DNA of 64,000 bases from Jacaranda mimosifolia (GCA_018894105.1 CM032127.1:2451001-2515000); one strand, 5' to 3'. Numbered from the stretch's first letter, positions 40,178-59,741 are shown. Notes: generated from the sequence alone by a model not told the origin. Program-made: numbers and translations.

Positions 40178-40545
40178 TGATGAAGTCTAGAAGCGGAGCA
40201 AGAACAGTCTCCGGCTCCTTTGAGTATGTGGGGCGGAGAAACCGTACGCTGGCACGGCACCGACAATTGGCCATAGGTGGATTTACGTGGCGAAATATAA
40301 CTCATCATTGACCACAAAAAAGGTCAAATAAATTTGACACTCGTTAAAAAGCCAACACTTGAACAACTTAGAATATTAATTTGGTTGGATTTTTAAATTA
40401 TTTCATGATTATATTTCATGTAATAAATAAGATAATATTTTGATGATTGCATAATAATCGGTTGAAATAAGTAATTTGAAAATAATGAAACAGTATTGGA
40501 TAAATAAATTTAGAGATTTAACTAGATAAATTATCATACTATTTG

Positions 40546-40932
40546 GGTTTGTTTGGTTTGGTGAATATGGCTTGATAGATAATTTTATCAAGTCATATTA
40601 AGTATTTGGTTGTGATGATAAAAGTTCATGATTGATACATTGCCCGATATACAATTCTACATTCAATTGATTGTTTATTACCCCACATGAGGTGTGATTG
40701 TGTAATCCAGATTAGTGGAAGGAGAGAGAATTTGTGATATAACAATTATATCCATGCAAATTTAATTTTTAGTCTTCCTACAATGAATATTTTAATAAAT
40801 CATTATTCAATCTTTATATCCAAACTGTGTAATCCTAGTCACTAAATACAATATTATACTATTCTCAACAGTGTAATCACACCATATCATTATTATTTTA
40901 TCAATCATATCTATAAAACCAAACGTGTCATT
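40546..40932. mobile_element. MITE-like element between VTE1 copies 1 and 2 (left of a pair)
   Basis: The left end is GGTTTGTTTGGTTTGG followed by ATATGGCTTGATAGATAA. The right end holds TCAATCATATCTATAAAACC and AAACGTGTCA, whose reverse complement starts TGACACGTTTGGTTTTATAG. The interior has ACCCCACATGAGGTGTGATTG. Terminal GTTTGG sequences suggest a PIF/Harbinger-like or hAT-like MITE; target duplication is unclear. Confidence 0.55.
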
Positions 40933-40963
40933 TGTATATAAGGATAAATCGGTTGTATCCAAT

Positions 40964-41405
40964 GTGTTTGTTATCAATTAAGGACACATTGAATATATAG
41001 ATATGATTGATAAAATTATAATAATATGGTGGGAAGACTCTATTGAAGATAATATAATATTATATTTTGTGACTAAGATTACACATTTTGGATATGTATT
41101 TATTTTATTAATCCCTTGTTTAGATATAAGGATTAAATAATTGAGCTAATGAATTTACTAAAATACCTATTATAATGTCCAATTTTATGAATTTGAATGG
41201 ATATAATTGTCATAAGCCTCATTTTTTATTCTTCCCACTAATTTGCATTACACAATCTCACCCCAAATGGTGGAATTAACTATCAATTGAATTAAGAATT
41301 GTGGGTCAAATTTTGTATCAATCTTGGACTTTGTCATTACATTCAAACACTTAGCATGACTGTAAAATTATCTATCAAGTCATGTCCAACAAATTAAACA
41401 TGCCC
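40964..41405. mobile_element. MITE-like element, inverted partner of the preceding one
   Basis: It carries the same blocks in reverse order: TATAGATATGATTGATAAAA on the left, CACAATCTCACCCCAAATGG inside, and AAAATTATCTATCAAGTCATG then AAATTAAACATGCCC on the right. Together with 40546-40932 it forms an inverted pair. Confidence 0.5.
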
Positions 41406-42358
41406 TAAATGGATAATAAAATTAGCCAATCAGGTAAAATTACTCTATCCCACTTTTTTATGCAAATCAAAATAATCCATAGAGCATTAAAAGTCGCATT
41501 AGTTTGGTTGATTTGCCCTATAAATTTATAAAATTAATCACGTGCTTGAACTTATAATAATTTATGAATACATTATTTTTTTAAGAAAAGACTTCAATTT
41601 AATTGGACATTAATGAAATTATGACAAACTTTCCCATGACTCAACAAGGGATTGTTGCAGTCGAACCTCTACACTATTTAATACAAATTTTTGAACTTCA
41701 CATCTGACATTTCACCATCATATTAACTCAAATGAATTAGTCCTACCAAAAATTCAAAGTCTTACTTCACAGGTCTGAGGAAACAATAGGCTCACATATG
41801 ATTCTTTCAAATTTGGTTGTTTTTATGATTAGTCCATACATATCTACATTTTTTCAATTAAATATTTTAACTAAACTTCAATTACATTAAAAAATATCAC
41901 GATACAAGGTCAAATTGAAATACAAGATACAATATTTTTAGAACATATTTGTTTTGAGGTATTAAGTTGAATATATTATTTTATCCAACCTAATACCATG
42001 CATTGAGTGATAAATCCCTATTTGATTATTGCTTTGACCTCCTCCGACCTTTTATTTGAAATAGTATAACATAATATGCACAGCACCGTTCCATCTAAAA
42101 CAGCTGCGAACAATATTTTGGATCTTTTATTCCCTTCTACACTTCATCTCCTATTCCAACTAAATATATGTGTATGTGTATGCTAAGTGTATCTGAATTT
42201 CAATTAATTATTTTTATAAGGAAATATTTAATACACATGTTATGTATTTATAAAATGAAATAAAAGATGAAATATAAATTGAAATAGAAGATCTAAACTG
42301 TGCAAACAATGGGCCAAGAATCCAATTATGTGTGTCATTTGTAATAATCAATGTACTC
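41406..42358. other. Spacer between the VTE1 copies
   Basis: AT-rich. A piece at 42180-42300 (ATTAATTATTTTTATAAGG...GAAATAGAAGATCTAAACT) recurs at 53530-53630 and inverted near 49600-49740, a further dispersed repeat family. No gene is seen. Confidence 0.4.
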
Positions 42359-49077
<6,719 letters not shown>

Positions 49078-50949
49078 TGATGAAGTCTAAGGGCGGAGCA
49101 AATCTGGTGTCTTGGGTCGTTGACCACCGTGTATGGGGTAGAGAAACAGTAAGGTGACAGCGGCGGTGGCATGGCTACGGCAACGAATACTTAATATTTT
49201 TCTTGATTATTTTTTATTGATCACGTTTAAAATTGCGAGGACAGTAAGAATCTTGAAATTGAAGAGTTTGACCTTCTAAATTAACTCTTCTTGAGAGGTA
49301 GGTCCCATTAACGTGGTGGGACCACATTTTTTTTTTTTTTTTATATGTTTATAAATATGTATACTAAAATTTCGTTAGATCGATCTCTTAATCTTAAATT
49401 TTATTTGTGTCATCTGTAATTTAATAACATAAATCTTTCACATGATATAAAAAAGTTAAAAGTTCAAATTTTAATGAGCTTTTGATGTACATGCATATAA
49501 ATAAAAAAATATGTCTAAAATTAATATTATTAGACCAAATAATCACTTGACAGTGCAAAAAATTATGATTTTCATATACTTACATTAGCTCAATTTGAAT
49601 TTTTTGTTCTAAATTATATTTTATATTCTATTTTATTTTATTAATACATATGTGTAAAATATATTAAATTTTTTATATAAAAATAATTGATAAAAAATAA
49701 ACACACTTTTCATATATTTATCGAATTAAAATAAAAAATTCAAAATATAATAAAATTAGTTTTTGATATAAGAGGAAAGCAACAATATTAGTGGGATCCC
49801 ACTTTATAAAATAAGTTAGAATCTTCTCAAAGTGGATTCAACTTGAGAATACGCCTCTTTTTATTTTTCTATAAAATTACTAAGATACCCTTTTTAGAGA
49901 GTGGTTTATTTAGAGCGAAGAGGGTTTAAGCCCATTAGGTTTATGGGTCATTAGGTTTATGTGTTTATATTGTAATTTATAAAATGGTCCTTAGAATATT
50001 TTTTTGCCACATCAACTATATTGTATAAAAATGAAATGTCTCTACATACTCAAAGTGACGATTACATCATGTTTATAAAAGTGCATTTATAACTTGATAA
50101 AAAATTACAAAAATACAAGTAATATAATAAAAAACATTATGAAAAAAATTACTGAATGTGTAGGCTGGTTTATATATTCCACATTTTTAAACTTTTGATG
50201 TAGGAATTATTTGCTATATATAAATTTATATTAATCGACAATTAATATTTTATATTATTTAGTATTATTATTACTAAGTAATAATATTTATCTACACTAT
50301 ATAAAATTTAAATACTTTATTATTTATTAATATAATTAACATTTATAATATGATGAACTAAGTTTACGCAAGCAAGAAAGTCGTACCACGACAATTAATA
50401 TATATATATATATGTATGTATATAAAATTATATATAATATGTTATATATATATAATTACACTCACAAAATAACATGTTTTAGCACTGCTACACCAATTTA
50501 TTTTACTCCAATTATACCCTTTAATACTTTATTGAGTAGAAAAAAAATTTAAGGTAGGAAATAAAAATTTTCCCCTTAAATAAAAGTGTTTAGTAACTAA
50601 TTATCTTTCATATTCTTCTTTTACTTATCCATTTTCCTTTCTTCCCCTACGAAAATTCACAAACCAACTATCTATTCTTCCTTTATTATTTATAAATAAA
50701 AAAAGTTGAGTATATTATTATTATTTACTAACATAATTAACGCGAATACTATAGTAACACAAATTTACACATGTACATTTATGCATGCAAGAAAAACATG
50801 CCACGAGCCCGCAACAAGATGCGGGTATAATTTGGTTACTAGAATGTACAAAACGGACAATCTCAGTCTTCCATCAGGGGGATCATCTTACAATGTCTGG
50901 AAACAGGAAATTACAATAAAAACTCAAAATAATTTTCAAGAAACTGATG
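49078..50949. other. AT-rich interval upstream of VTE1 copy 2
   Basis: The first few hundred bases should hold the copy 2 promoter. A SINE-like copy lies at 49370-49510, and an inverted copy of the GATCTAAA-family repeat near 49600-49740. Long A/T stretches follow. No gene is recognised. Confidence 0.4.
49370..49510 (+). mobile_element. SINE-like copy S5
   Basis: Blocks CATAAATCTTTCACATGATA, AAAAGTTCAAATTTTAATGAGC and TTTTGATGTACATGCATATAAAT in order, ending in an A-rich tail. More decayed than S3 or S4. Confidence 0.45.
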
Positions 50950-51318
50950 CTACATTTCTGTATCACTTAATTTGGCATTGAAATACTGCAGTTTCACTTT
51001 CAATTTGCCAGCAATACCTTCCAGAAAGGGCTTTGAAGCCAATGCCATACCAACAATGAATCGCATCAAACAGAATAGAACGACCACAAATGCCAACTCG
51101 ACATTAGATTTTACATTTGCAAGATACCAAGAAACGAGCGATAGGACATCATAGAAATCGACAAACACAATCAAGAGCAGCATGATGCAGAATGTAAGAA
51201 GGAGGCATATCAAGATAACAGAAGTAACAACAAGAAGAATACAAGATATGAAAGAACCATGAAGAAGTGCCACCAGGATTAGATCGAGATGGGGTACCAT
51301 CGAACAACGGTTGTGCAC
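50950..51318 (-). CDS. Possible small membrane protein, unrecognised
   Basis: An open frame of 122 codons reads as three or four hydrophobic helices (HLDLILVALLHGSFISCIL, then a long ILICLLLTFCIMLLLIVFV-like segment, then VELAFVVVLFCLMRFIVG) followed by a basic C-terminal tail (AGKLKVKLQYF) and ends at TGA. I do not recognise the family. It could be a real small gene or the last exon of one; the region before its ATG stays open in another frame to 51436. It lies 200 bp beyond the VTE1 fragment. The composition is better than its AT-rich surroundings, but hydrophobic ORFs arise easily, so confidence is low. Confidence 0.35.
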   Translation of the reverse strand: MHNRCSMVPHLDLILVALLHGSFISCILLVVTSVILICLLLTFCIMLLLIVFVDFYDVLSLVSWYLANVKSNVELAFVVVLFCLMRFIVGMALASKPFLEGIAGKLKVKLQYFNAKLSDTEM

Positions 51319-51520
51319 TTGAGACAGAAGAGAAACAACAAGACAATGTGAACCCTTTTTGTTCTAAGTGTGGAGAAAGTTTTTCATTTGAGAAAAAGAA
51401 GGAAAGAATGAAGTAAGTCCCACTCATTCTGTCCATAATAAAGTGGCATGCTTTTTATGATGCATGAGCCCAAATGATCCATTGGTTAATAAGGTCTCGC
51501 ATTATCACAACGAAACATAC

Positions 51521-52476
51521 TTCCCCAAAAGTTATGTGATTTTTCAGTGTACTAGCAAATATACTTGTCATCAGCCTCTAGAATTTGAGCTCCAACTCCT
51601 GTAAATAGAGGCCCATACTCTGCCTCGTCTAGTCTGCTCAATTTCTTCCAGAATGCAGGATTCTCTGCAGTATACATGAAGCAGAAACTCTGCCTACATT
51701 CTCGAATTGAGACCTTGAAAAACCAGCCCTCAAAAAATCTCTGGCCGGTTCCATGAAAATGGTGCCTGATAAAAGAAATGGGGAAGTAAAGGAAAATTGA
51801 AAAACAAGGACAGCATGCTTGGATTTAAGCCTACCATATTTTTTCCTAGCTTGGACATTGCAACAATGGCCCTATTGCCAAAAAGCCCCATAAGAAAATT
51901 TGGGTTCAAAAAGATTTCAATAATCCAACAAAGAACCGATTCCAAGCTTAGTATGGCTAAGCTTGAACGAATCCAACTCATGCAAACCTCAACTCCGTCT
52001 CTACAACAATTAGAGGCCAAAGCTTAAACTTGAAATCAAGCACACACCAAATTGACAAACCGAAAATCATAAAATTGACTTAATAAAGCATCCTTTGATG
52101 CAAAAGAGTAATATTGAACAAAATCACAAGTGCCTTCCAACACATATAAAGCAAAAATACAATCAATTGCGCAACAAATCATAACAAAAACAGAACAACC
52201 TTTCCAATACTTGAAAATTTGCTACTTCAAAAACAAGAATCCTACCAATGCCGAAGTTGATCCACGCAACGACATGATGAAGAACAAAAGATAAAATAAG
52301 ACTATAAATTACCCGCGGTGGGGGGTTCGGAGAGGCCGATTGGGAGGCGTAGGTTCATAAACAGTTTCCACATTAACATCCTCTGTTCCAGGACCACTGA
52401 CAATGAAGGAATTAATGGAGTCGGCTTTGAATTCTGATTTTACTGCAAACGAACGCCGGGATTTTTTCACTGAAGC
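51521..52476 (-). pseudogene. Truncated tocopherol cyclase fragment, copy 3
   Basis: Two exons of a third VTE1 copy remain on the minus strand: the 3' part of exon 1 (52313-52476, with the donor preserved) and exon 2 (51521-51765, 245 bp, the same length as in copy 1). Exon 2 has an in-frame TAG (51552-51554) where copies 1 and 2 encode the QYTEE stretch, and several replacements in the HFDGT and RFTGVG motifs. Exons 3-10 are absent. The 5' end of exon 1, with the start codon, is replaced by the MITE at 52480. Intron 1 is shorter than in copy 1 (547 bp against 1329 bp) but shares phrases such as AATTTGGGTTCAAAAAGATT. Confidence 0.88.
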
Positions 52477-52479
52477 TTA

Positions 52480-52844
52480 GGGCCCGTTTGGTTTTATTTC
52501 CATTTCCAATATTCATTTCCATTATTTCTAAAATGATGAGAATTAGTTGTATAATGTAATGTGAAAATGAAAATGTATTTGAATGAAATGTTTGGAAATG
52601 TAATGATTATGTTCGAAATGTAATAATTATGTTGATTTTAATAGGTTATAAGTGGAGAAATATAGAAATAATAGATCAGAGAGAGATGATATAATTTATT
52701 AGAAAAAGATATATAAGTTGTTGAAAAATATGTTTTGAAAATAAAAATTGAAATTATATTAGGTGAAATTTTTTTAAAAATAATAATTTTTATTTTTGAA
52801 GTAATAAAATTAGTGAAAATGAGCTTTGAAAATAAAACCACCCC
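52480..52844. mobile_element. Tourist-like MITE (copy 4) at the break of VTE1 copy 3
   Basis: A 365-bp element starts GGGCCCGTTTGGTTTTATTTCC and ends ATAAAACCACCCC. TTA precedes it and TCA follows, so a TTA duplication with one change is likely. It is in the same orientation style as copy 2. It marks the exact point where exon 1 homology stops. Confidence 0.75.
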
Positions 52845-53834
52845 TCAAGATTCGGAGAGCTCCGTTGAAACTTAATAGATTTGTAATACGTCATATAAAA
52901 AAATAAATCTTTATGTGTAAAAAGTACAAATTTGATAGAAATTGATCTCTATACTTGCAATGCGTGACGTTTTAAATGAATCCTCTAAATATAATTTTAC
53001 TTTTAAATAAAAATTAATAATTTTGTTTAACCTAATAATTCTTTTACATTTCTTGACCTCTATTGCTTACTCATAATTTTGAAATATCTCTCTCTTAGTT
53101 TAGGTGCGATTGAATTGATTAAAATAATTTAAAATAAGTGATCTTAAAAATACAAATAAAGTTAAGAATGTCGAGGCTACTTGCTAAAATTTTTCTTGAA
53201 CTCAACTTACTAAAATTTTGAAATCAAATGTTGGAGAAAGAAAATTATAGTGATATGATTGTTTACTTGTAAGTAATTATAATAGAATTATTTATAAATT
53301 TTTTAATTTAATAAATATACAGACTTAAAGTTCGAACCCAAAATTCAACATTTATAAGTATAATTGCAAGTATATAATATTGTTCGATCAATTAATCACA
53401 TAATAAATTAATTAATTATTCATGCATAAGGTTGTTTATCTTTGCAATAGTTTTCACTTTGAATCCTTTATTTCATCTTATGTTTAATCTCTCATTCAAA
53501 TGTGATATATATATGTCATATATATTTAATTTTTAATTAATTATTTTTATAAAAAAAATTTTAATACATTTATTATATATTTATATATAAAATATGAAAT
53601 AAAATATGAATTGAAATAAAAGATCTAAACTAATACATTGTTGGCCACCCAAAGCGTTCTTCCTTCTCAATAATTGTGTATCGATTCAATGCATTATTTT
53701 CAATCCCACGTTAGCTTGCTGTACATAAGCTACACAAGCTTCCAAGCTGTGCCCTATACAAGAACACAGTCCAATCTCAAATCAAACCAGTCGAAAGATA
53801 AGGTGGGATCGGGGATTTGTTCGACTTGTTAAAG
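52845..53834. other. Upstream region of the NLR gene
   Basis: AT-rich. The dispersed GATCTAAA-family repeat is at 53510-53635. A possible TATA element (CCCTATACAAG) lies near 53751, about 195 bp before the start codon of the NLR. No other gene is seen. Confidence 0.4.
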
Positions 53835-53917
53835 GTAATTTGGATTAACTAATTAGTTTGTGTACATTGTTTCTTGTTTATCAATTGCGTACTTGTGAGA
53901 ATTTCCAAATTTTGCAG
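53835..53917 (+). other. Probable intron in the 5' UTR of the NLR gene
   Basis: AAAG/GTAATTTGG starts and CCAAATTTTGCAG/AAG ends an AT-rich 83-bp segment with a good acceptor. It ends 29 bases before the ATG at 53947. Leader introns are common in such genes; no transcript was available to confirm it. Confidence 0.5.
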
Positions 53918-53946
53918 AAGAAAAAGTCAAAATCTGATCTGTAAGC

Positions 53947-56783
53947 ATGGTTGATGCAACCGTTTCAATGGTATTGAAGCGGCTGGCTCCGATGATCGAG
54001 AGAAGGGTGCGGGAAGAGGTTTGCCTGCTACTCAACTCAAACGATGAGGCCGATAAGCTGTCTTCAAGGTTGAAGAAAATTGAAGAGGTGTTGAGGGACG
54101 CAGAGCGAAAAGGACTGAGGGATCCTAGGGTCAAAAGCTGGCTGGCCAAGCTCCAAGAGATTTCCTACGAGATCGATGATGTATTGGATGAATGGGAGTG
54201 GGAGAATATCAAAATGGAATTGGAGGATGCATCTGAACCATCTTCATCTGATCCTTTGGAGAAGGTAAGTTCCTTCATCCAATCTATTTGTTTATGCTTC
54301 AGAAGAGTCGTCGAGCGGCGTGATATTAGCTTAAAAATCAAACAATTGAACGAGAGGCTGAATTCGATCGCCAAAGAAAGTGAGGATGAATTCAAATTCA
54401 TTCCTAATGTGAGCAACGATGATTCTCTAATGTTTAAGCGAACTTCAACTACATCCTTTGTTGATGTCAGTGACGTCCACGGTCGACGTGACGACAAGGA
54501 AATTCTGGTGAGCAAGTTGTCCGAGAGCAGCAGCCCAATGGAAAATGGCGTCCAGATCATTTCAATTGTGGGGGCAGGGGGGATTGGGAAAACCACCCTC
54601 GCTCAACTTGTGTTCAGTGATGAGAAAATCGAGAATCATTTTCAAGTGAGAATATGGGTGTGTGTTTCGCATCCTTTTGATGAGATCAAGATTGCAAAAG
54701 CAATTTTGGAAGCTCTAAATAAGAACTCCCCCAATGTCTCACAATTTGAAACGCTACTGCAGTGTATAATAGATAATATTTCTGGAAAGAATTTCCTACT
54801 TGTCTTAGATGATGTGTGGACAGAGGATGAAACAGTGTGGAAACCACTGAAGATCTCTCTCAGAAACGGTGCTCCTAGCAGTAGAATCTTAGTGACCACA
54901 AGAAAGACAAAAGTTGCAAAAATGATAGGCAGTACTGAAGTGCAAATACATTCATTGAGCCTGCTCTCAGACTCGTACTGTTGGTTGGTATTAAGCCAAA
55001 TAGCCTTTCATGAAAGACCAGAATGGGATCGTGAGGTTCTAAAACCAACTGGTTTGGAGATAGTCAAGAAATGCAAAGATTGCCACTGGCAGCAAAGACT
55101 ATTGGAGGTCTCTTGCGTTGGAAAAATAGCTTGGAAGAGTGGCGAAAAGTCTTGGAGAGTCAGGTGTGGGAATTGGAGATAGCAGGGACAGAGATTTTTC
55201 CCTTTCTGGTACTGAGTTATGATGAGTTGCATCCTATAGCAAAACTTTGCTTCTCCTATTGTGCTACTTTTCCCAAAGATACAAGAATAAAGGTGGACAC
55301 GCTAATAAGAATTTGGTGCGCACAAGGTTTTCTGTCCATGGATGGAGTCTCAGATGATATGGAGCTAAAAGGAAGGGAAATCTTTGATGATTTAGCAATG
55401 CGTTCTTTCTTTCAAGACTTCGAAAAGGATGATATAGGAAACCATATAATCTCATGCAAAATGCATGATATCATACACGATTTTGCTCAGTTTCTGACAA
55501 AACATGAATGCTTGATTGTGGAAAATGTTGATGGTGGAGCAAAATTAGTGTGTGACCAAAATGCTCGTCATTTGACCCTGCTGCTAGACATGGCCCAGGC
55601 CAACAGAAACCCTGTTTCAGTTCATCATAAAGAATACTGCAGATTTTTGTCCATAGATTTTGTCGTTCCTCCCAATTCGCTCAACCATTTGAAAAGGGTC
55701 AGGGTGTTGATTTTATGTGATTGCGAGTTGAATGGCATTCCAAGGGAAATAGGAAGCTTGCTTCATTTAAGATACTTGGATGTAAGTGTAAATCCCATAG
55801 AGCAGCTCCCAGAGACCATCTGCGATTTGTACAATCTGCAAACCTTGAATCTTGATGGATGTCGCTGTCTTACACGACTTCCTGAAGGGATCTATAAATT
55901 AAGGAAGTTGAGGCATCTTTTGAATGGTCGGACTGAAATCGAATTTCCCCAAGGAATAGAGGAATTAACAAATCTTTTGACACTGAGCAAAATAGTTATA
56001 TGGAGCAGCTGGAAGAATCTTGGGTTCTTGAGGAATTTGAGCAACCTTCATGGTTCCTTAAGTATTGCTATCGATCTGTTAGAGGACGCAGATGGCGTTT
56101 TCACTGCAGAGAAAGCAGACTTGAAAAAGAAGAATTTCATCCGGGAGCTGATTTTACATTGCTATGTGGACACCCAGTATCAAGTGATGGAGGCCCTGCA
56201 ACCAAACCCGAACTTACAAATCCTTCATTTTGCAGGCCTCTACTTACCTAAATGGATCACCACTCTCACCAATCTCAGAAAACTCACTATCCGAGGTAAC
56301 AACATAAAATTCAAAAGACACCCAGAAATGGGAGGTTTTTCTTCATTGCCTCCTCTTGGAAAATTGCTGCCCTACATGGAGGATCTTTGCCTACAAGAAA
56401 TGTCTGGAATGGAACGTCTTAGCCATGAATTCTTGGGGATAGATACAGTACCAGCAACACCACGAGCAGCAGAGTCACATGTATTTCCGAGATTAAAGAG
56501 ATTAAGTTTCAAATTTTGTAATGAATGGAAAGAGTGGGAAGACATAAGTGAGGAAAAGGAAGACGATGACAATATAAACATCTCCATGTTGCCATGTCTG
56601 GAGCAGTTGGAATTCACTCTTTGCCCAGTACTTAAAGCGCTCCCCCACCGCCTCCTGCTCAAGGCCTCATCTCTCAAGTATTTAAGGGCGCAAAGCTGCA
56701 ATTATCTGTATCAGCATTACACTTCTTCGACAACAAAAGATCGGGATAAAATCTCACAAATCCCGCATGTTTCCATCCTTTAG
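53947..56783 (+). pseudogene. CC-NB-LRR (RGA-type NLR) disease-resistance gene with one frameshift
   Basis: An intronless intracellular immune receptor gene of about 945 codons, the usual RGA-type length. The coiled-coil domain is residues 1-140, with an EDVID-type YEIDDVLDEWEW at 74-85. The NB-ARC has the P-loop GAGGIGKTT (209-217), kinase-2 LLVLDDVW (284-291), RNBS-B SSRILVTTR, RNBS-D CFSYCATFPKD and the MHD-box KMHDIIHDFAQF. About 12 LRRs follow, ending at 56783. One base is missing near 55078: the GLPLA motif reads AAAGATTGCCACTGGCA where one more G is expected. The frame shifts at residue 377 and stops at 55180. Downstream the other frame is open and well conserved for over 1.6 kb. Either a very young pseudogene, an assembly error, or an allele making only a CC-NB protein. 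The rest looks functional. Confidence 0.9.
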
Positions 56784-59741
56784 AAATTGATATTACTTCT
56801 ACATCAGATAGTATTCTTCTTCTTCTTCTTTAAATGGTGATTTCTTTTCTTTTCCTTCTTTCTTTCTTTTTCCAGGAAAAAGTCTCATGTGGAAGAACCA
56901 ACATGTTCTCACATCATATGTAGTTTGTCTTTGAAATTGAAATATATATTTAAAGGAATTGATAACATGGGTACGGCCATTTCAAGTGAAAATAAATAGA
57001 ATGGGCTAACGGCTGCATTTGCAAAACTCCAAGCAAGTGAAGGACTAGATGGCCACAATGTCTCCCTTTTATAGACGACAGGCAATCCTAGAAAAGGCTA
57101 AACTCAACTGCTGTACAGAAATAATATTTGACCTTCAAAAACAGGGGAATAATATACAAAAGATCCGTCTGACCATTTCCAGTTTCTATAATCTGGACAC
57201 GGATTTGCTGCACAAACATTTCTTGGGTTTTTACTTGAGACTGCAAACAGCAGCAGATGCTTACCAGACTAGCTTCCCTGCGCTTCGTTTGAAGAAAATA
57301 TAGAAAAAAATGAAAACATCATCTTTCCTTTTCTAGAGCATGAGCTTTTAGATGAAAAAAGGGCATGAAAGATTAATGGACGAGTATGTCCATGTGGAAA
57401 GGATAAATCAACATATCTATCTATATCTATATCTATACTATCTATAAAAGTATAAATGATTATAGTGGTTTTTTTCTTTTACGTGAGGACAAAAATACTC
57501 CTCTCTCATAATTTTACCACATTTAATGCACATGATTTAATGATAATTATAATTAAATTAAATTTATTTTTAAACATATTCATGTATATATACATTGTAT
57601 TTAATGATGCATATACATCAAATGTATATACATTGTATTTAGACTCATACAAAATAATTATAATTATAATTAAATACATCAAGTCTTTCATCTTAAGTAA
57701 TGTATACATAGTCAAATGTATATCATTGTATTTATAGCTTCTAAGAACATAAATGATTTCTTATCAATCAAAATGTTAGCAATTTTTCAATAAATATGTA
57801 CTCTATGATTTTTCAATAAATATTATATATGTGGAAAATAAAATTTTAAATTTTCATATACTAAAATTTTAAATTTTAATCTCATATTTTGATTTGATTT
57901 GAGAATTTATGATCATGTGTGCTCGAAGACTCATGAATTGAAAAGGTATTTAATTATATCTATTGCAATGCTGTAAGATTAAAAAAAAAAAAGCCATGCA
58001 CATAGAAAAAATTAGACTTGTTTCGCTTCACATGAAAAATGAATTACATTAGTTGTTTATTTCTCTATTGGGAGAGATTATAAACTTTCTACTAGATATT
58101 TGAGTTTTGAACCACATATTCTCTTTTATTTCATTTAGTGCGTAATTAGACAAAAACTTGCATTCACAAGGATGGAGTTATACTTTTCAAACACAAGGTA
58201 TGGTCCTTATGGTCCTTTAAGGTTAATTTCCAAACGAAAATAAGTGTGGTAATCTTCAGTTGTATTTTACCTAAATAGACAATGAGCTTGACAATAAAAA
58301 ATACTAAAAGAATTAGATTTTTCAGAAGCAATTATGAGAAAACATATAAAAAATTATGGATATAAATTCATAAGCAAAAATCTTCAAAAGGTTAAATGAT
58401 TATCTTTCAATGAACAATATTCAGCTCTATATCTTTAAAAATACCATTAGACTAATTTATTTTATAATTATCCAAATGTTTATCATGTTGCATCAATTTT
58501 GGTGGAAAGAAATAATCATAATATATTAGTGGTACAAGATATTATTGTTCATGCATGTTATTATAAATACTACGGCCTACTGCAATATCCGATTCTTTTC
58601 CCAATAGGTGATATAACATGTTACCTAAGCATTTAGAAAGAGTGTAAACATTATTGAAGAATAATAAATAGGTTTATATCTTATTTATAGTTTATTCCAT
58701 TATTTATTACTTCTGCATTGGGAAGAGATATTTGTTTTCTTTTTACTATAGCATACAAAGTTTAACCAATGCAAAAAATAATTTGTGAAGCATTTATACA
58801 ATTAAAATTTTAAATTTTTAAGTGTGAATTTTTCTATTCCTTATTATCAAAATTTTAAACATTTTTCATATGAAATTTTTCATATTTGAAAATCATAATT
58901 TACTTATATGGAAATCAAGCTTCTGCTATCAATTTTGTAGTAATTCCTTTAGAGAAAAAAAAAAATTCTATTGTTGGTTCTTCAAATCAAGCATAAAATT
59001 AGAAACTATATGATTGATTACTATCGCCATACCTATCAGACTCGAGATCTGAATTGCAATAAAGTATTATGGATATAACTTTAAAAGGAGAGACAAGGTG
59101 TGACGAAATTGGTAAAAAGAAATATGCTTCAACATCTTTATTGGAGGTTCAAGCAAGGTAGATATCCGTAAGATATTATGTTTAGGACAAACAATGTATT
59201 GATTTTGCAATGCCTTAGAATTTTGCAATTACTTTATCCTATGTTTACCCATAATTTCATTAATTTTATTAATTATTGTTATATCAGTTCGAAGATGATA
59301 TATATAAATATATATATTAAAATAATAATAATAATAAAATAAAACAAAAATAATATTATAATTTTCTTACACTAAATAAAATCATATTGTTACGAGGAAT
59401 TAGTAATTGAGACATTAGGAATTAAAATAAAGTGGTCAGATTAATTATAGGATTATCTTATTCCTGGGAGATTAATAATTAGAGTTCCAGCTAAAGTAAA
59501 TAACTTATCCTATACAAGATATTAGACTTGCCCCTAAAACCCTACACACATATTCAGTTTTAAAAGAAAAAAAAAAAAAAAAAGAAGAGAAGAGAAGAGA
59601 GAAACAGAGAAGCGGATTGCAAGAAAAGCAAATATATATATATACACACACAGGGGAAAAGTCGGCGGTGACTATACAGGTCTTGCAAGAAGAATCGATT
59701 TTTTAGATATCATTATAAGTGTTAAACATGATCTGTTAGAT
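56784..59741. other. AT-rich region downstream of the NLR, no gene recognised
   Basis: The first 500 bp may be the NLR 3' UTR. An ORF of 84 codons at 57049-57303 has no recognisable family. At 57431 a Helitron-like 5' start (TCTATACTATCTATAAAAG) is seen, without a matching 3' end. The purine run AAGAGAAGAGAAGAGA lies at 59580-59605. The rest is very AT-rich. Confidence 0.4.

Noticed and set aside
54165..54596. 143-codon ORF on the minus strand
   Set aside because: It is the antisense of the NLR coiled-coil and P-loop region, with no independent features.
57049..57303. 84-codon ORF behind the NLR
   Set aside because: No family motif, no promoter or splice evidence, and the position fits the NLR 3' UTR.
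57431..57500. Second Helitron-like 5' start (TCTATACTATCTATAAAAG)
   Set aside because: No hairpin followed by CTRR-T was found downstream, so the element cannot be delimited; possibly a fragment.
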